Shown: positions 1 to 13,074 of the stretch, in pieces
Numbering within the stretch: position 1 is the stretch's first letter
Layout: each line of letters starts with the position of its first letter
NCBI RefSeq assembly: GCF_000413475.1
Contig: NZ_ATFK01000003.1
Span: forward strand, 186,001 to 250,000
Source of the DNA: Streptococcus intermedius SK54 = ATCC 27335
Lineage (GTDB): Bacteria > Bacillota > Bacilli > Lactobacillales > Streptococcaceae
Direction of reading: 5' to 3'
Length of the DNA stretch: 64,000 nt
The notes under the pieces: model-generated
The model's input: the letters and a program-made list of their open reading frames with translations, nothing else
Told to the model about the DNA's origin: nothing
The model's database searches: none
Translations under genes and position numbers: made by a program

Positions 1-2
1 CG

Positions 3-491
3 TATTTTTCTGAACTCTACCAAAAAAAGAGTCCAGAGGCAGCAACGGATTATTTTTTAGAATTGAGTAAGGAATTATTGCTTTTTAACAGCTCTCCTAA
101 TTTTGAGGAGGAAAAGCCTTTTATCCGACTGAATCTTTCAGGTAAATCTTATGGTTTTTGTTTTGAAAACGAAGATGGAATTGGATTAATTTTTCCAGAA
201 ATTCCAGAGGTGATTGAGCCGGATTTACTCTTTGACATTGCTCAACTTTTCCCTCAGTATCTAGTTTATGAAGATGGAAAAGTTATTCGGATGATACCGG
301 CTGCTCCTGAAGAAATTGTGCAAAAGCAGGCGCTTTCCGCTCTAACTGACTGCTATGAATTGGCGGATGGGCGGATAAAACTGGAAGGCTATAATCAGGA
401 AGAGTTAAGTCAGCTGGCTCAAACCTATTCCGGTCAGCTTTATTATCGCTCTCAGAATCGCTCTGCGATGATTTATATTAAGAAAAAATAG
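3..491 (+). CDS. Conserved streptococcal protein of unknown function, 5'-truncated by the window edge
   Basis: The frame is open from base 3 to the stop at 491, so the TTG at 63 is internal and the real start lies outside the window. About 162 codons are visible. The product is acidic and soluble, with no signal peptide, membrane segment or catalytic motif that I recognise. It ends 10 bases before rnz and probably shares its transcript. In related streptococci an uncharacterised gene sits at this place beside rnz; that is recalled context, not a functional assignment. Function unknown. Confidence 0.7.
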   Translation, partial: YFSELYQKKSPEAATDYFLELSKELLLFNSSPNFEEEKPFIRLNLSGKSYGFCFENEDGIGLIFPEIPEVIEPDLLFDIAQLFPQYLVYEDGKVIRMIPAAPEEIVQKQALSALTDCYELADGRIKLEGYNQEELSQLAQTYSGQLYYRSQNRSAMIYIKKK

Positions 492-501
492 AAAGAAAAA
501 G

Positions 502-1431
502 ATGCAACTACAATTTTTAGGTACAGGAGCTGGTCAGCCTTCTAAGGCTCGGAATGTTTCTAGTCTGGTTTTGAAACTATTGGATGAAATCAATGAAATT
601 TGGATGTTTGATTGTGGTGAAGGAACCCAGAATCGCATTTTAGAGACGACGATTCGTCCCAGAAAGATTAGAAAGATTTTTATCACTCATTTGCATGGGG
701 ATCATATTTTTGGTCTACCGGGCTTTTTATCCACTCGATCATTTCAAGCTAATGAAGAGCAAACAGATATTGAAATATATGGACCGATTGGCATTAAAAA
801 TTTTGTCATGACGAGTCTGCGAGTGTCGGGTTCGCGCCTGCCTTATCGGATTCATTTTCACGAATTTGACGAAAAACACTTAGGGAAAATTTTAGAAACC
901 GATAAATTTACAGTTTATGCAGAGAAACTAGACCATAGCATTTTTTGTGTGGGTTACCGCATTATGCAGAAAGATTTGGAAGGTACGTTGGATGCTGAGA
1001 GTCTGAAAGCTGCTGGTCTTCCTTTTGGCCCTCTTTTTGGTAAGGTAAAAAACGGGGAAGATGTAGTGCTAGCAGACGGAACGAAAATTATAGCAGCAGA
1101 TTATATTTCAGCTCCGAGACCCGGTAAGGTTATCACCATTCTGGGTGATACACGTAAAACGCATGCTAGTGTAAGACTTGCTATCAATGCGGATGTATTG
1201 GTTCACGAATCCACTTATGGTAAAGGAGATGAAATAATTGCCAAAAATCATGGCCACTCTACCAATCTACAAGCAGCAGAAGTCGCTAAAGAGGCGGGTG
1301 CTAAGCGTCTCTTGCTTAATCATATTAGCGCACGTTTTCTCTCAAAAGATATTGGTAAAATGCGTAGCGATGCTAGTTCCATTTTTAAAAATGTCCACTT
1401 AGTAAAAGATTTAGAAGAGGTGGAATTATAA
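502..1431 (+). CDS. rnz: Ribonuclease Z (tRNA 3' endonuclease)
   Basis: RNase Z is a zinc-dependent metallo-beta-lactamase-fold endonuclease that trims the 3' side of tRNA precursors. The zinc motif HLHGDH is at residues 63-68 and is followed by [12 protein letters not shown] lies near residues 37-44, and further ligands include the late GHST and LNHIS segments. The 309-residue length matches the usual bacterial long form. The ATG at 502 follows a purine-rich AGAAAGAAAAAG stretch 10 bases after the previous stop, so the two genes are probably co-transcribed. Confidence 0.95.
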   Translation: MQLQFLGTGAGQPSKARNVSSLVLKLLDEINEIWMFDCGEGTQNRILETTIRPRKIRKIFITHLHGDHIFGLPGFLSTRSFQANEEQTDIEIYGPIGIKNFVMTSLRVSGSRLPYRIHFHEFDEKHLGKILETDKFTVYAEKLDHSIFCVGYRIMQKDLEGTLDAESLKAAGLPFGPLFGKVKNGEDVVLADGTKIIAADYISAPRPGKVITILGDTRKTHASVRLAINADVLVHESTYGKGDEIIAKNHGHSTNLQAAEVAKEAGAKRLLLNHISARFLSKDIGKMRSDASSIFKNVHLVKDLEEVEL

Positions 1432-1473
1432 AATTCTGCCAAGATAGCTCTTGAAATTTGCAAGAAAGAGGAA

Positions 1474-2085
1474 ATGATGAATCTATTATTTGTTAGACAT
1501 GGAAAAGATTCTGACCAACATAGAGGAGGATGGAGTCAGCTTGATCTTCTTCCTGAGGGAAAAAGGGAAGCAGAAACATTGGCAAATTACTTAGCTCAGC
1601 ACAAAGAAAATTATTACTTTACGAAAGTGATTACGAGTGATTTGAAAAGAGCTGAGACGACTGCAATGATTTTAGCAGAGAAGCTTCAGCTGCCATTGGA
1701 GAAAGTAAGAGACTTACGCGAAACAAATAATGGCGATTTGGCAGGAATGTTAAATAGCGAGGCTGATCAAAAATTTCCTCATCTTTATTTTAGAAGTCTT
1801 GCAATGGACGAGCATTATCCAAATGGAGAAAGCCCGATAGAATTTTATCAACGGATAAAAACTTGGTTTGAACTTTTTTTGAAGGAAAATCATAACTCAG
1901 ATGAGACACAAATTGTGGTTACACATGGTGGAGTACTCAACATTATTTATCATTTGGTGAACCAGATAGAATGGACGAATAAAAGCAATTTATTTCACGC
2001 CAAGCATTGCAGCATTAGTTTAGTGAATACAGAAACGTTTAGATTTGAGATCGAAAACCAGACAGATTTTCTAAAAGAAAAATAA
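1474..2085 (+). CDS. Histidine phosphatase superfamily protein
   Basis: This is a 203-residue member of the histidine phosphatase (phosphoglycerate-mutase-like) superfamily. The signature RHG lies at about residues 8-10, where the histidine is the phospho-acceptor. Partner motifs include SDLKRAETTA near residue 55 and VTHGG near 150, which carries the second catalytic histidine. The substrate cannot be read from sequence; sugar phosphates or other small phosphate esters are typical. A good GAAAGAGG ribosome site precedes the start; a second ATG follows immediately, so the start is uncertain by one codon. It lies between rnz and an SDR gene on the same strand. Confidence 0.85.
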   Translation: MMNLLFVRHGKDSDQHRGGWSQLDLLPEGKREAETLANYLAQHKENYYFTKVITSDLKRAETTAMILAEKLQLPLEKVRDLRETNNGDLAGMLNSEADQKFPHLYFRSLAMDEHYPNGESPIEFYQRIKTWFELFLKENHNSDETQIVVTHGGVLNIIYHLVNQIEWTNKSNLFHAKHCSISLVNTETFRFEIENQTDFLKEK

Positions 2086-2094
2086 GGAGAGTAT

Positions 2095-2850
2095 ATGCGA
2101 ACAATCGTTATCACAGGAGCCAGTGGCGGTGTGGCTCAAGAAATGGTGAAGTTGTTGCCAAATGATCAGCTGATTTTAGTAGGACGCAGTCGGGAAAAAT
2201 TAGTAAAGCTTTATTCAAATCATGCACATTGCGAATTCGTTGAGTTGGATATTACGAATGACCAATCTTTAGAAACCTTTACTAAAGAACTATACAGTAA
2301 GTATGCACAGGTAGATGTTCTCGTTAACAATGCTGGTTATGGGATTTTTGAAGAATTTGACAAGATTAGCAACGAGGACACTCATGCTATGTTTGAGGTG
2401 AATACCTTTGCTCTTATGAATCTATCTCGTCTCTTTGGGGAGAGAATGAAGCAAGCGGGACGTGGGCATATTGTCAATATTGTTAGTACAGCTGGGTTGA
2501 TTGCTAGTGCTAAATCTAGTCTCTACTCAGCTACTAAGTTTGCTGGAATTGGATTTTCCAATGCTTTGCGTTTAGAGTTGATGCCTTACAATGTCTATGT
2601 GACGACGGTTAATCCAGGACCGATTAAGACGGCTTTCTTTGACAAAGCTGACCCCGATGGTAGTTATGTTAAGGCGGTTGATAAATACATTTTAGAAGCA
2701 GATACTGTTGCTAAGCAGATTGTGAACAATTTTGGGAAAAAGAAGCGAGAGTTGATCATGCCTTTCACACTGAAGGCGGCTCACAAGCTCTATACGCTTT
2801 TTCCCAACCTTGGTGACAAACTAGCCAGTAAAATGTTCAATTATAAGTAG
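2095..2850 (+). CDS. Short-chain dehydrogenase/reductase
   Basis: A classical SDR of 251 residues. The Rossmann motif TGASGGV is at about residues 7-13, NNAG at 78-81, the catalytic serine region IVST near 129-132, and YSATK at 144-148 with the catalytic Tyr and Lys. Such enzymes carry out NAD(P)H-dependent carbonyl/alcohol chemistry, but the substrate is unknown. An AAGGAG ribosome site sits just before the ATG. The gene starts 9 bases after the phosphatase gene. This neighbourhood (rnz, SDR, recJ) is common in streptococci. Confidence 0.88.
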   Translation: MRTIVITGASGGVAQEMVKLLPNDQLILVGRSREKLVKLYSNHAHCEFVELDITNDQSLETFTKELYSKYAQVDVLVNNAGYGIFEEFDKISNEDTHAMFEVNTFALMNLSRLFGERMKQAGRGHIVNIVSTAGLIASAKSSLYSATKFAGIGFSNALRLELMPYNVYVTTVNPGPIKTAFFDKADPDGSYVKAVDKYILEADTVAKQIVNNFGKKKRELIMPFTLKAAHKLYTLFPNLGDKLASKMFNYK

Positions 2851-2859
2851 GAGACGTTT

Positions 2860-3575
2860 ATGGACGTGGCAGTTTACAAGGAATTTTTAAATCAACCATG
2901 GGGGAAGCTTTATTATGAGATTCTATTTGCTCAGTTAGCACATATAAAAAATAAAAAGGTACTAGATTTTGGGAGTGGTTTTGGTTTGGTGGCGGATTTT
3001 TTGGCACAAAACAATCAGGTAATAGCTATAGAACCAAATGACGAGATGATTGTAGAACGTCAGCAGAATTTCCATTATCAGCAACTACAAGGCAGTCTAG
3101 AAATGTTGAAAGATATTCCAAGTGCTCATTTTGACCTCATTGTCTGCCATAATGTTCTGGAGTATGTGGATATTCCAGCTCTTTATCTAGCTGAATTTAG
3201 CAGATTGTTGAAAAAGGCGGACAAATTTCGCTTGTTAAGCACAATGAAGTGGGGCGAATTATGCAGACAGTAGTGTTTGCAAATGATACAAATTTAGTGT
3301 TGGATTTATTATCAGGGCAGTCTTATCAATCGCATACAATGGGGCAAGCAACCTATTATGATTTAGCAGACTTATTACAAAAGGTCACGTCTGAATTAAC
3401 TGTTCAGAATTATCAAGGAATTCGAATTTTTTATGGCTTGCAAGACAATGCAGTTAAAACAGCAGTCGCTTGGCGGGAAAAGATGTTGAAAATAGAACTT
3501 GCAGTTTGCCAACAGTCCCCTTATCGAGATATTGCTGCTTTTCAGCATATTTGGTTGCAAACAAAAAGGAGATAA
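2860..3575 (+). pseudogene. Class I SAM-dependent methyltransferase, single frameshift
   Basis: Two reading frames together make one methyltransferase. The first (2860-3273) carries the SAM-binding motif VLDFGSGFG near residue 34 and a FDLIVCHNVLEYV core. The second (from about 3216 to 3575) continues GGQISLVKHNEVGRIMQ, the typical end of this fold. The frames meet at a run of five A residues, 3211-3215; one extra A would restore LKKGGQ and a protein of about 238 residues. This is either a real inactivating deletion in a homopolymer, a sequencing error or, less likely, ribosomal or transcriptional slippage. The next gene starts 2 bases after the stop. Confidence 0.85.
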
Positions 3576-3577
3576 GA

Positions 3578-3985
3578 ATGATTCATTATATTGAAAATAA
3601 ACAAATGGTTGTTGAGGACTTACTTCCGCTTTATCAATCTGTTGGTTGGAGTAACTATACGGATTATCCAGAGCGACTAGAGCGAGCCTTTCAAAATTCT
3701 CTTTACACTGTAGCAGCGTATGACAATGACTGTCTTGTCGGTCTTCTTAGAGCAGTAGGAGATGGAGCTTCTGTTCTTTTTATCCAAGACCTATTGGTTC
3801 TACCAAATTATCAAATACAAGGCATCGGACGTAAACTCTTACAGACTACTTTGGAAGAATGGTCAGATGTTTATCAGATTGAGTTAGTGACAGATCAATC
3901 TGATAAGACGCTATCTTTTTATCAAGGCCTCGGATTTCGAAAACTGTCTGATTCGAATTGTACAGGTTTGATTTATGTAGGATAA
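3578..3985 (+). CDS. GNAT family N-acetyltransferase
   Basis: A 135-residue GNAT acyltransferase. The acetyl-CoA loop is visible as QIQGIGRKLL, following the strand FIQDLLVLP, with the typical late SFYQGLGFRK segment. The ATG at 3578 was chosen because AAAAGGAGATAAG sits directly upstream; a longer frame reaching back to 3470 would overlap the preceding gene without a ribosome site. Substrate unknown. It is the last gene before a terminator-like hairpin. Confidence 0.88.
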   Translation: MIHYIENKQMVVEDLLPLYQSVGWSNYTDYPERLERAFQNSLYTVAAYDNDCLVGLLRAVGDGASVLFIQDLLVLPNYQIQGIGRKLLQTTLEEWSDVYQIELVTDQSDKTLSFYQGLGFRKLSDSNCTGLIYVG

Positions 3986-4018
3986 CCTAAAATGCTATAT
4001 GTACAAAATTAGAAGTTC

Positions 4019-4043
4019 AGACTAGTGAAAGCTAGTCTTTTCG
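4019..4043 (+). terminator. Rho-independent terminator after the GNAT gene
   Basis: AGACTAG (4019-4025) pairs with CTAGTCT (4032-4038), followed by a short T-rich tail. It closes the rnz-to-GNAT gene run immediately before the recJ promoter. Confidence 0.6.
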
Positions 4044-4052
4044 TGTTATAAT
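4044..4052 (+). promoter_or_regulatory. Extended -10 promoter of recJ
   Basis: TGTTATAAT is a perfect extended -10 (TGnTATAAT), 31 bases before the recJ ATG. No good -35 hexamer is seen, as is usual for extended -10 promoters. Confidence 0.65.
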
Positions 4053-4083
4053 AAAAGTTATATTGTAAAAGAAAGATGATTTC

Positions 4084-6318
4084 ATGATTACATCAAAATA
4101 TGATTGGCAAATTGCTACAAATTTTTCAGATGAGGGCTTTATCAAACAAGCTCAAAAACTCGGATTGGAACCTTCGGTAGCCAATTTGGTATACCAGAGA
4201 GGGATTCAGACAGAAGAAGCACTGCGAGACTTTCTAGAAGCTAGTTTAGACAAGCTACACGATCCTTATGAACTTCATGATATGGAGAAGGCGGTAGTAC
4301 GCATTCGTCAAGCGATTGAAAACTATGAGCAGATTTTGATCTATGGCGATTATGATGCAGATGGGATGACTTCAGCTTCTATTGTTAAAGAAGCGTTAGA
4401 ACAATTGGGAGCGGAGTGTCAAGTCTATTTACCCAATCGATTTACAGATGGTTATGGACCTAATGCTAGTGTTTACAAGTATTTTATTGAAAATCAAGAA
4501 GTCTCACTCATTATTACAGTGGACAATGGTGTTGCAGGACATGAAGCAATTGAGTTAGCCCAGTCCATGGGAGTGGATGTCATCGTAACAGATCACCACT
4601 CTATGCCTGAGGAGCTGCCAAAGGCCTATGCTATCGTCCATCCGGAACATAGCGGAGCAGATTACCCTTTCAAGCATCTGGCTGGCTGTGGGGTGGCTTT
4701 TAAGTTAGCGACTGCCCTTTTAGAGGAAATGCAGATTGAGTTGTTGGATCTAGTCGCTATCGGCACTATTGCGGATATGGTCAGCTTGACAGGTGAGAAT
4801 CGGATTTTGGTCAAATATGGCTTATCTATTTTGAAAAACACTCAGCGCATCGGCTTGCAAGAACTTTTTAAGATTTCGGGCATTCAGGAAGATGAAGTAG
4901 ATGAAGAAATAGTTGGTTTTCAGATAACTCCTAGACTCAATGCTCTAGGTCGATTGGATGATCCAAATCCTGCTATTGAACTTCTGACTGGTTTTGATGA
5001 AGAAGAAGCACGTGACATCGCCCTGATGATTAATCAAAAAAATGACGAACGTAAGGAGATGGTGCAGCATATCTATGATGAAGCTAAGTTTATGATTGAT
5101 CCTAAGAAGCCTGTTCAGGTTCTAGCTGGCAAGGGTTGGAATCCAGGTGTTTTGGGAATTGTAGCAGGGCGACTTTTAGAAGAGTTGCATCAGCCGATCA
5201 TCGTGCTGAATATTGAAAATGGTTTAGCAAAAGGTAGTGCTCGCAGTATTGAAGCAGTTGATATTTTTGAAGCTCTAGATCCTCACCGAGAGTTATTTGT
5301 AGCTTTTGGTGGGCATGCTGGGGCAGCTGGCATGACTCTTGACGCCAGTCGATTAGAAGAACTCAGTCAGGTTTTGACGGCCTATATTGAAAATAATCAG
5401 CTGGATTTGTCTACTAAGAATGAACTTTTTTTGGATGAAGAACTAGCTTTGCCAGATCTGACGCTGGAAACTCTTAAAAACTTTGAAAAACTTGCTCCTT
5501 TTGGTATGGATAATAAAAAACCTGTTTTCTATTTAAAAGATTTTAAAGTTGAAAATGCTCGTACTATGGGGGCAGGAAATGCTCACCTGAAACTAAAAAT
5601 TTCTCAGGCTGATGTTGCTTTTGATGTAATAGCTTTTGGACAAGGCGAACTTGCCACAGAATTTTCTCAAACTAAAAATTTAGAGTTAGCAGTGACTCTG
5701 TCGGTCAACAAATGGAATGGTCAGACTAGTCTGCAACTTATGTTGGTAGACGCTCGAGTCAACGGAATTCAGCTCTTTAATATTCGAGGTAAAAATGCTC
5801 GCTTACCTGAAAATGTACCTATTCTGCGTTTTTCAGAAGAAATACCTGATTTGGGAAACAGTAGATCAGTTGTGGTCTATGACGTCCCCAATCAACTAGA
5901 ACAACTAAAAATGATTATTCAACAAGGACATTTTGAAGCCATTTACTTTAAAAATGAGATTGCTCACCCCTATTATCTGACAGGTTTTGGAACGAGAGCC
6001 CAATTTGCCAAACTCTATAAAACGATTTATCAGTTTCCGGAGTTTGATATACGTTATAAACTAAAAAAGTTGGCTGCTTATCTCAACATTGATTCAATTC
6101 TACTCATAAAGATGATTCAAATTTTTGAAGAACTGGGTTTTGTAACGGTTCAAGATGGAGTGATGCGAGTTAACAAGGAAGCAGAAAAAAAGGCTATTGA
6201 GAGTAGCCATATTTATCAAGAACTTAAAAAAATGGTCAAGGAGCAGGAGCTGATGGCTCTAGGAACTGTTCAAGAAATTTATGATTATCTGATGGAAAAG
6301 GATGAATGTTCAAACTAG
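4084..6318 (+). CDS. recJ: Single-stranded-DNA-specific 5'-3' exonuclease RecJ
   Basis: RecJ degrades single-stranded DNA 5' to 3' in recombination and mismatch repair, using Mn or Mg. DHH-phosphoesterase motifs are visible in order: GDYDADG (about 88-94), VDNG (146-149) and DHH (170-172). The DHHA1 motif FGGHAGAAG is near residue 410, and an OB-like and a streptococcal C-terminal domain follow. At 744 residues it has the normal streptococcal length. It has its own extended -10 promoter and is followed by a strong hairpin, so it is probably monocistronic here. Confidence 0.95.
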   Translation: MITSKYDWQIATNFSDEGFIKQAQKLGLEPSVANLVYQRGIQTEEALRDFLEASLDKLHDPYELHDMEKAVVRIRQAIENYEQILIYGDYDADGMTSASIVKEALEQLGAECQVYLPNRFTDGYGPNASVYKYFIENQEVSLIITVDNGVAGHEAIELAQSMGVDVIVTDHHSMPEELPKAYAIVHPEHSGADYPFKHLAGCGVAFKLATALLEEMQIELLDLVAIGTIADMVSLTGENRILVKYGLSILKNTQRIGLQELFKISGIQEDEVDEEIVGFQITPRLNALGRLDDPNPAIELLTGFDEEEARDIALMINQKNDERKEMVQHIYDEAKFMIDPKKPVQVLAGKGWNPGVLGIVAGRLLEELHQPIIVLNIENGLAKGSARSIEAVDIFEALDPHRELFVAFGGHAGAAGMTLDASRLEELSQVLTAYIENNQLDLSTKNELFLDEELALPDLTLETLKNFEKLAPFGMDNKKPVFYLKDFKVENARTMGAGNAHLKLKISQADVAFDVIAFGQGELATEFSQTKNLELAVTLSVNKWNGQTSLQLMLVDARVNGIQLFNIRGKNARLPENVPILRFSEEIPDLGNSRSVVVYDVPNQLEQLKMIIQQGHFEAIYFKNEIAHPYYLTGFGTRAQFAKLYKTIYQFPEFDIRYKLKKLAAYLNIDSILLIKMIQIFEELGFVTVQDGVMRVNKEAEKKAIESSHIYQELKKMVKEQELMALGTVQEIYDYLMEKDECSN

Positions 6319-6398
6319 ATGATCGATAGATTCTTTATGGTAAAGAACATGTCTTTGTAGCTAATACTTGAAATGAGCTATGAAGCTTTGAATAATGA

Positions 6399-6437
6399 AA
6401 AAGTCATGAGCAAGATGAAGTTCATGACTTTCTTTTA
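6399..6437 (+). terminator. Terminator after recJ
   Basis: AAAGTCATGA (6400-6409) pairs perfectly with TCATGACTTT (6422-6431), followed by CTTTTATT. It lies about 80 bases after the recJ stop. Confidence 0.7.
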
Positions 6438-6444
6438 TTAAGTT

Positions 6445-6789
6445 GTCACTATTGAATTGTTTGAGTTATTGCAAAATCACTTTTGAATAATTTTCTGATT
6501 GTTATATTTTCATCAATGTGAAGATCTTGTAACAATGCTTGAGCACGCTCCATCTTAAAATCTACCTAAAAAGATTTAAAATACTGCAATGCATCTTTGA
6601 CTTTCATGTTTTCATTTAGGTAAGTTGTATCTGGTAAATAAAATACATTTTTTTAGCTTCTGGTGATGGTTGGAATCCATTGATGAGAACGCTTCCATCA
6701 TTTGACTGGAGCAGCCCATTGCTGAGTTTAATCATCGTTGTCTTTCCAGATCCATTTGGACCGAGTAAGCCAATAATTCCCAGTTTCGA
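6445..6789 (-). pseudogene. Remnant of an ABC transporter ATP-binding subunit
   Basis: Read on the minus strand, the Walker A segment [12 protein letters not shown] and the following [16 protein letters not shown] are intact. A frameshift comes next, then [21 protein letters not shown] in another frame, an in-frame TAG, and VDFKMERAQALLQDLHIDEN. The signature and Walker B regions are not recognisable. The 5' part of the gene is missing because it is joined directly to the end of the GntR remnant upstream. This was the ATPase of a GntR-controlled ABC pair (YtrA/YtrB or YhcF type). Confidence 0.85.
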
Positions 6790-7070
6790 TTTCAAATCCT
6801 CTTCAGATAATTTTTGTCTAGATTTCGAAATCAAGTCATAACATTTGTAACAAAGTGTCCTGCTGTGCATTGAGAGTAGACAAATCCTTCTTGTTCCAAG
6901 TCAGATAAAGCCCGTTGGATTGCATTCGGATTGACTCTGGCTTCAGCAGCTAATTCTCTGGCAGCAGGTAATTTTTCTTCAGCTTGTAATTGACTAGAGA
7001 TGATTTGTAATTTTATTCTGTTCATGATTTGTAAATAAATGGGCAGATTATTATGAAAAGCTCAACTCAT
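6790..7070 (-). pseudogene. Remnant of a GntR-family regulator (YhcF/YtrA type)
   Basis: On the minus strand the start ATG at 7070 gives M-S and then a stop (TGA at 7064-7062, probably once TGG). The rest of a winged-helix domain follows: [44 protein letters not shown]. Near 6838 the frame shifts; the tail [16 protein letters not shown] then runs without a stop into the Walker A region of the ABC remnant. It therefore has a nonsense codon, a frameshift and a deletion fusion. An internal ATG at 7025 could restart a 64-residue fragment, but that would lack part of the first helix. Confidence 0.85.
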
Positions 7071-7096
7071 GATTCTTCCTTTCTGTATTTTTTTCT

Positions 7097-7126
7097 TTAG
7101 CAAGCAAAATAGAAATTTAGTATAAT
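7097..7126 (+). promoter_or_regulatory. Promoter of dnaE
   Basis: TATAAT at 7121-7126 has a weak -35 (TTAGCA, 7097-7102) 18 bases upstream. The dnaE ATG is 30 bases downstream, after AAAGGAG. Confidence 0.6.
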
Positions 7127-7156
7127 AGAAAAAGAGAAGAATCAAAGGAGAAGACC

Positions 7157-11351
<4,195 letters not shown>

Positions 11352-11409
11352 TTTTAATTTGTTATTCTGGTCATAAAGACCATTAAATATAAAGGAGTTT
11401 TCATATATC

Positions 11410-12912
11410 ATGAATAAACGTGTAAAAATCGTTGCAACTTTAGGTCCTGCGGTAGAAATCCGTGGTGGTAAAAAATTTGGTGAAGATGGATATTGGAGTG
11501 AAAAACTTGATGTTGAATCATCTGCACAAAATATCGCTAAATTGATTGAGGCCGGAGCAAACACTTTCCGTTTCAACTTCTCACATGGTGACCACGCAGA
11601 ACAAGGTGACCGTATGGCTACTGTTCATCGTGCCGAAGAAATTGCTGGTCAAAAAGTTGGTTATCTTCTTGACACAAAAGGTCCTGAAATTCGTACAGAA
11701 TTATTTGAAAGCGACGCTAAAGAATACTCTTACAAAACGGGTGAAAAGATTCGTGTTGCAACTAAACAAGGTATTAAATCCACTCGCGAAGTTATCGCTT
11801 TGAATGTTGCAGGTGGGCTTGATATTTATGACGATGTTGAAGTTGGAAAACAAGTTCTTGTTGACGATGGAAAACTTGGCCTTCGTGTTATTGCAAAAGA
11901 TCCTGCTACACGTGAATTTGAAGTAGAAGTTGAAAACGACGGTGTTATCGCTAAACAAAAAGGTGTTAATATTCCAAATACAAAAATTCCTTTCCCAGCA
12001 CTTGCTGAACGTGATAATGACGATATTCGCTTTGGTTTAGAACAAGGAATCAACTTCATTGCTATTTCATTTGTACGTACTGCAAAGGATGTCAATGAAG
12101 TTCGTGCAATCTGTGAAGAAACTGGTAATGGACATGTGAAATTGTTTGCTAAAATCGAAAATCAACAAGGTATCGAAAACTTGGATGAGATCATCGAAGC
12201 TGCTGATGGTATTATGATTGCTCGTGGTGACATGGGTATCGAAGTACCATTTGAAATGGTTCCAGTTTACCAAAAAATGATTATCACAAAAGTCAATGCT
12301 GCTGGTAAAATTGCTATTACAGCAACAAATATGCTTGAAACAATGACTGAAAAACCACGTGCTACTCGTTCAGAAGTATCAGATGTGTTCAATGCTGTTA
12401 TTGATGGAACAGATGCGACAATGCTTTCAGGTGAATCTGCAAATGGTAAATATCCACTTGAATCTGTAACGACAATGGCAACAATTGATAAAAATGCTCA
12501 AACTCTCTTGAATGAATATGGACGTTTGTCATCAGTTGACTATGCTCGTAGCTCTAAGACAGAGGTTGTTGCTTCAGCTGTTAAAGATGCTACAAACTCA
12601 ATGGACATCAAATTGGTTGTGACAATTACTGAAACAGGTAACACTGCACGTTTGATTTCTAAGTATCGTCCTGATACTGATATTTTAGCAGTAACATTTG
12701 ATGAATTGACTCAACGTTCATTGATGTTGAATTGGGGTGTCATTCCAGTTGTAACTGAAAAACCTGCATCAACTGATGATATGTTTGAAGTTGCTGAAAA
12801 AGTTGCTCTTGCAAGTGGTCTTGTGGAATCTGGCGACAATATTGTGATTGTGGCTGGTGTACCAGTTGGAACTGGTGGAACAAACACTATGCGTATTCGT
12901 ACAGTACGTTAA
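11410..12912 (+). CDS. pyk: Pyruvate kinase
   Basis: It converts phosphoenolpyruvate and ADP to pyruvate and ATP. The 500-residue product has the family landmarks in order: ATLGP near the start, RFNFSHGDH near residue 53, DTKGPEIRT, the KIENQQG segment, the ARGDMGIEVP segment and TNMLETM. A C-terminal allosteric domain completes it. The insertion after the first strand (GGKKFGEDGYWSEKLDVES) is usual in streptococcal Pyk. A strong AAAGGAG ribosome site is present. Transcription probably comes from the pfkA promoter. Confidence 0.97.
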   Translation: MNKRVKIVATLGPAVEIRGGKKFGEDGYWSEKLDVESSAQNIAKLIEAGANTFRFNFSHGDHAEQGDRMATVHRAEEIAGQKVGYLLDTKGPEIRTELFESDAKEYSYKTGEKIRVATKQGIKSTREVIALNVAGGLDIYDDVEVGKQVLVDDGKLGLRVIAKDPATREFEVEVENDGVIAKQKGVNIPNTKIPFPALAERDNDDIRFGLEQGINFIAISFVRTAKDVNEVRAICEETGNGHVKLFAKIENQQGIENLDEIIEAADGIMIARGDMGIEVPFEMVPVYQKMIITKVNAAGKIAITATNMLETMTEKPRATRSEVSDVFNAVIDGTDATMLSGESANGKYPLESVTTMATIDKNAQTLLNEYGRLSSVDYARSSKTEVVASAVKDATNSMDIKLVVTITETGNTARLISKYRPDTDILAVTFDELTQRSLMLNWGVIPVVTEKPASTDDMFEVAEKVALASGLVESGDNIVIVAGVPVGTGGTNTMRIRTVR

Positions 12913-12935
12913 TTTGTCTTATTATAAAGAAAAGA

Positions 12936-12981
12936 ACCTTATCAGTCAACGGTTTTATCGCTTGATTGATAAGGCTTTTTA
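12936..12981 (+). terminator. Terminator of pfkA-pyk
   Basis: CCTTATCA (12937-12944) pairs with TGATAAGG (12967-12974), extended by GTCAA/TTGAT pairing inside, followed by CTTTTT. Confidence 0.75.
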
Positions 12982-13024
12982 CTTGTAAATAAAAAACAGG
13001 AATAGGAATTAACTTTTTCCACCT

Positions 13025-13053
13025 TTGTTTATTTTCTGAAAACATGATATAAT
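13025..13053 (+). promoter_or_regulatory. Promoter with a CodY-box-like spacer, upstream of the signal-peptidase-like gene
   Basis: TTGTTT (13025-13030) and TATAAT (13048-13053) are 17 bases apart, with TG one base before the -10. The spacer holds TATTTTCTGAAAACA (13030-13044), which matches the CodY consensus AATTTTCWGAAAATT at 12 of 15 positions. Binding there would block RNA polymerase, so repression in rich medium is plausible. The promoter is clear; the CodY site is inferred. Confidence 0.6.
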
Positions 13054-13074
13054 GATAAAAGGAGAGGAGAGAGA

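Noticed and set aside
3205..3250. Programmed frameshift in the methyltransferase
   Set aside because: A run of only five A residues without a downstream structure or internal ribosome site is weak evidence; a simple deletion or sequencing error explains it better.
6831..7025. 64-residue HTH protein as a real gene
   Set aside because: It is the middle of a GntR gene with an upstream nonsense codon, missing the first helix and frameshifted at its end.
11701..12273. Minus-strand frames inside pyk, pfkA and dnaE
   Set aside because: They are antisense shadows of well-conserved genes and have no ribosome sites.
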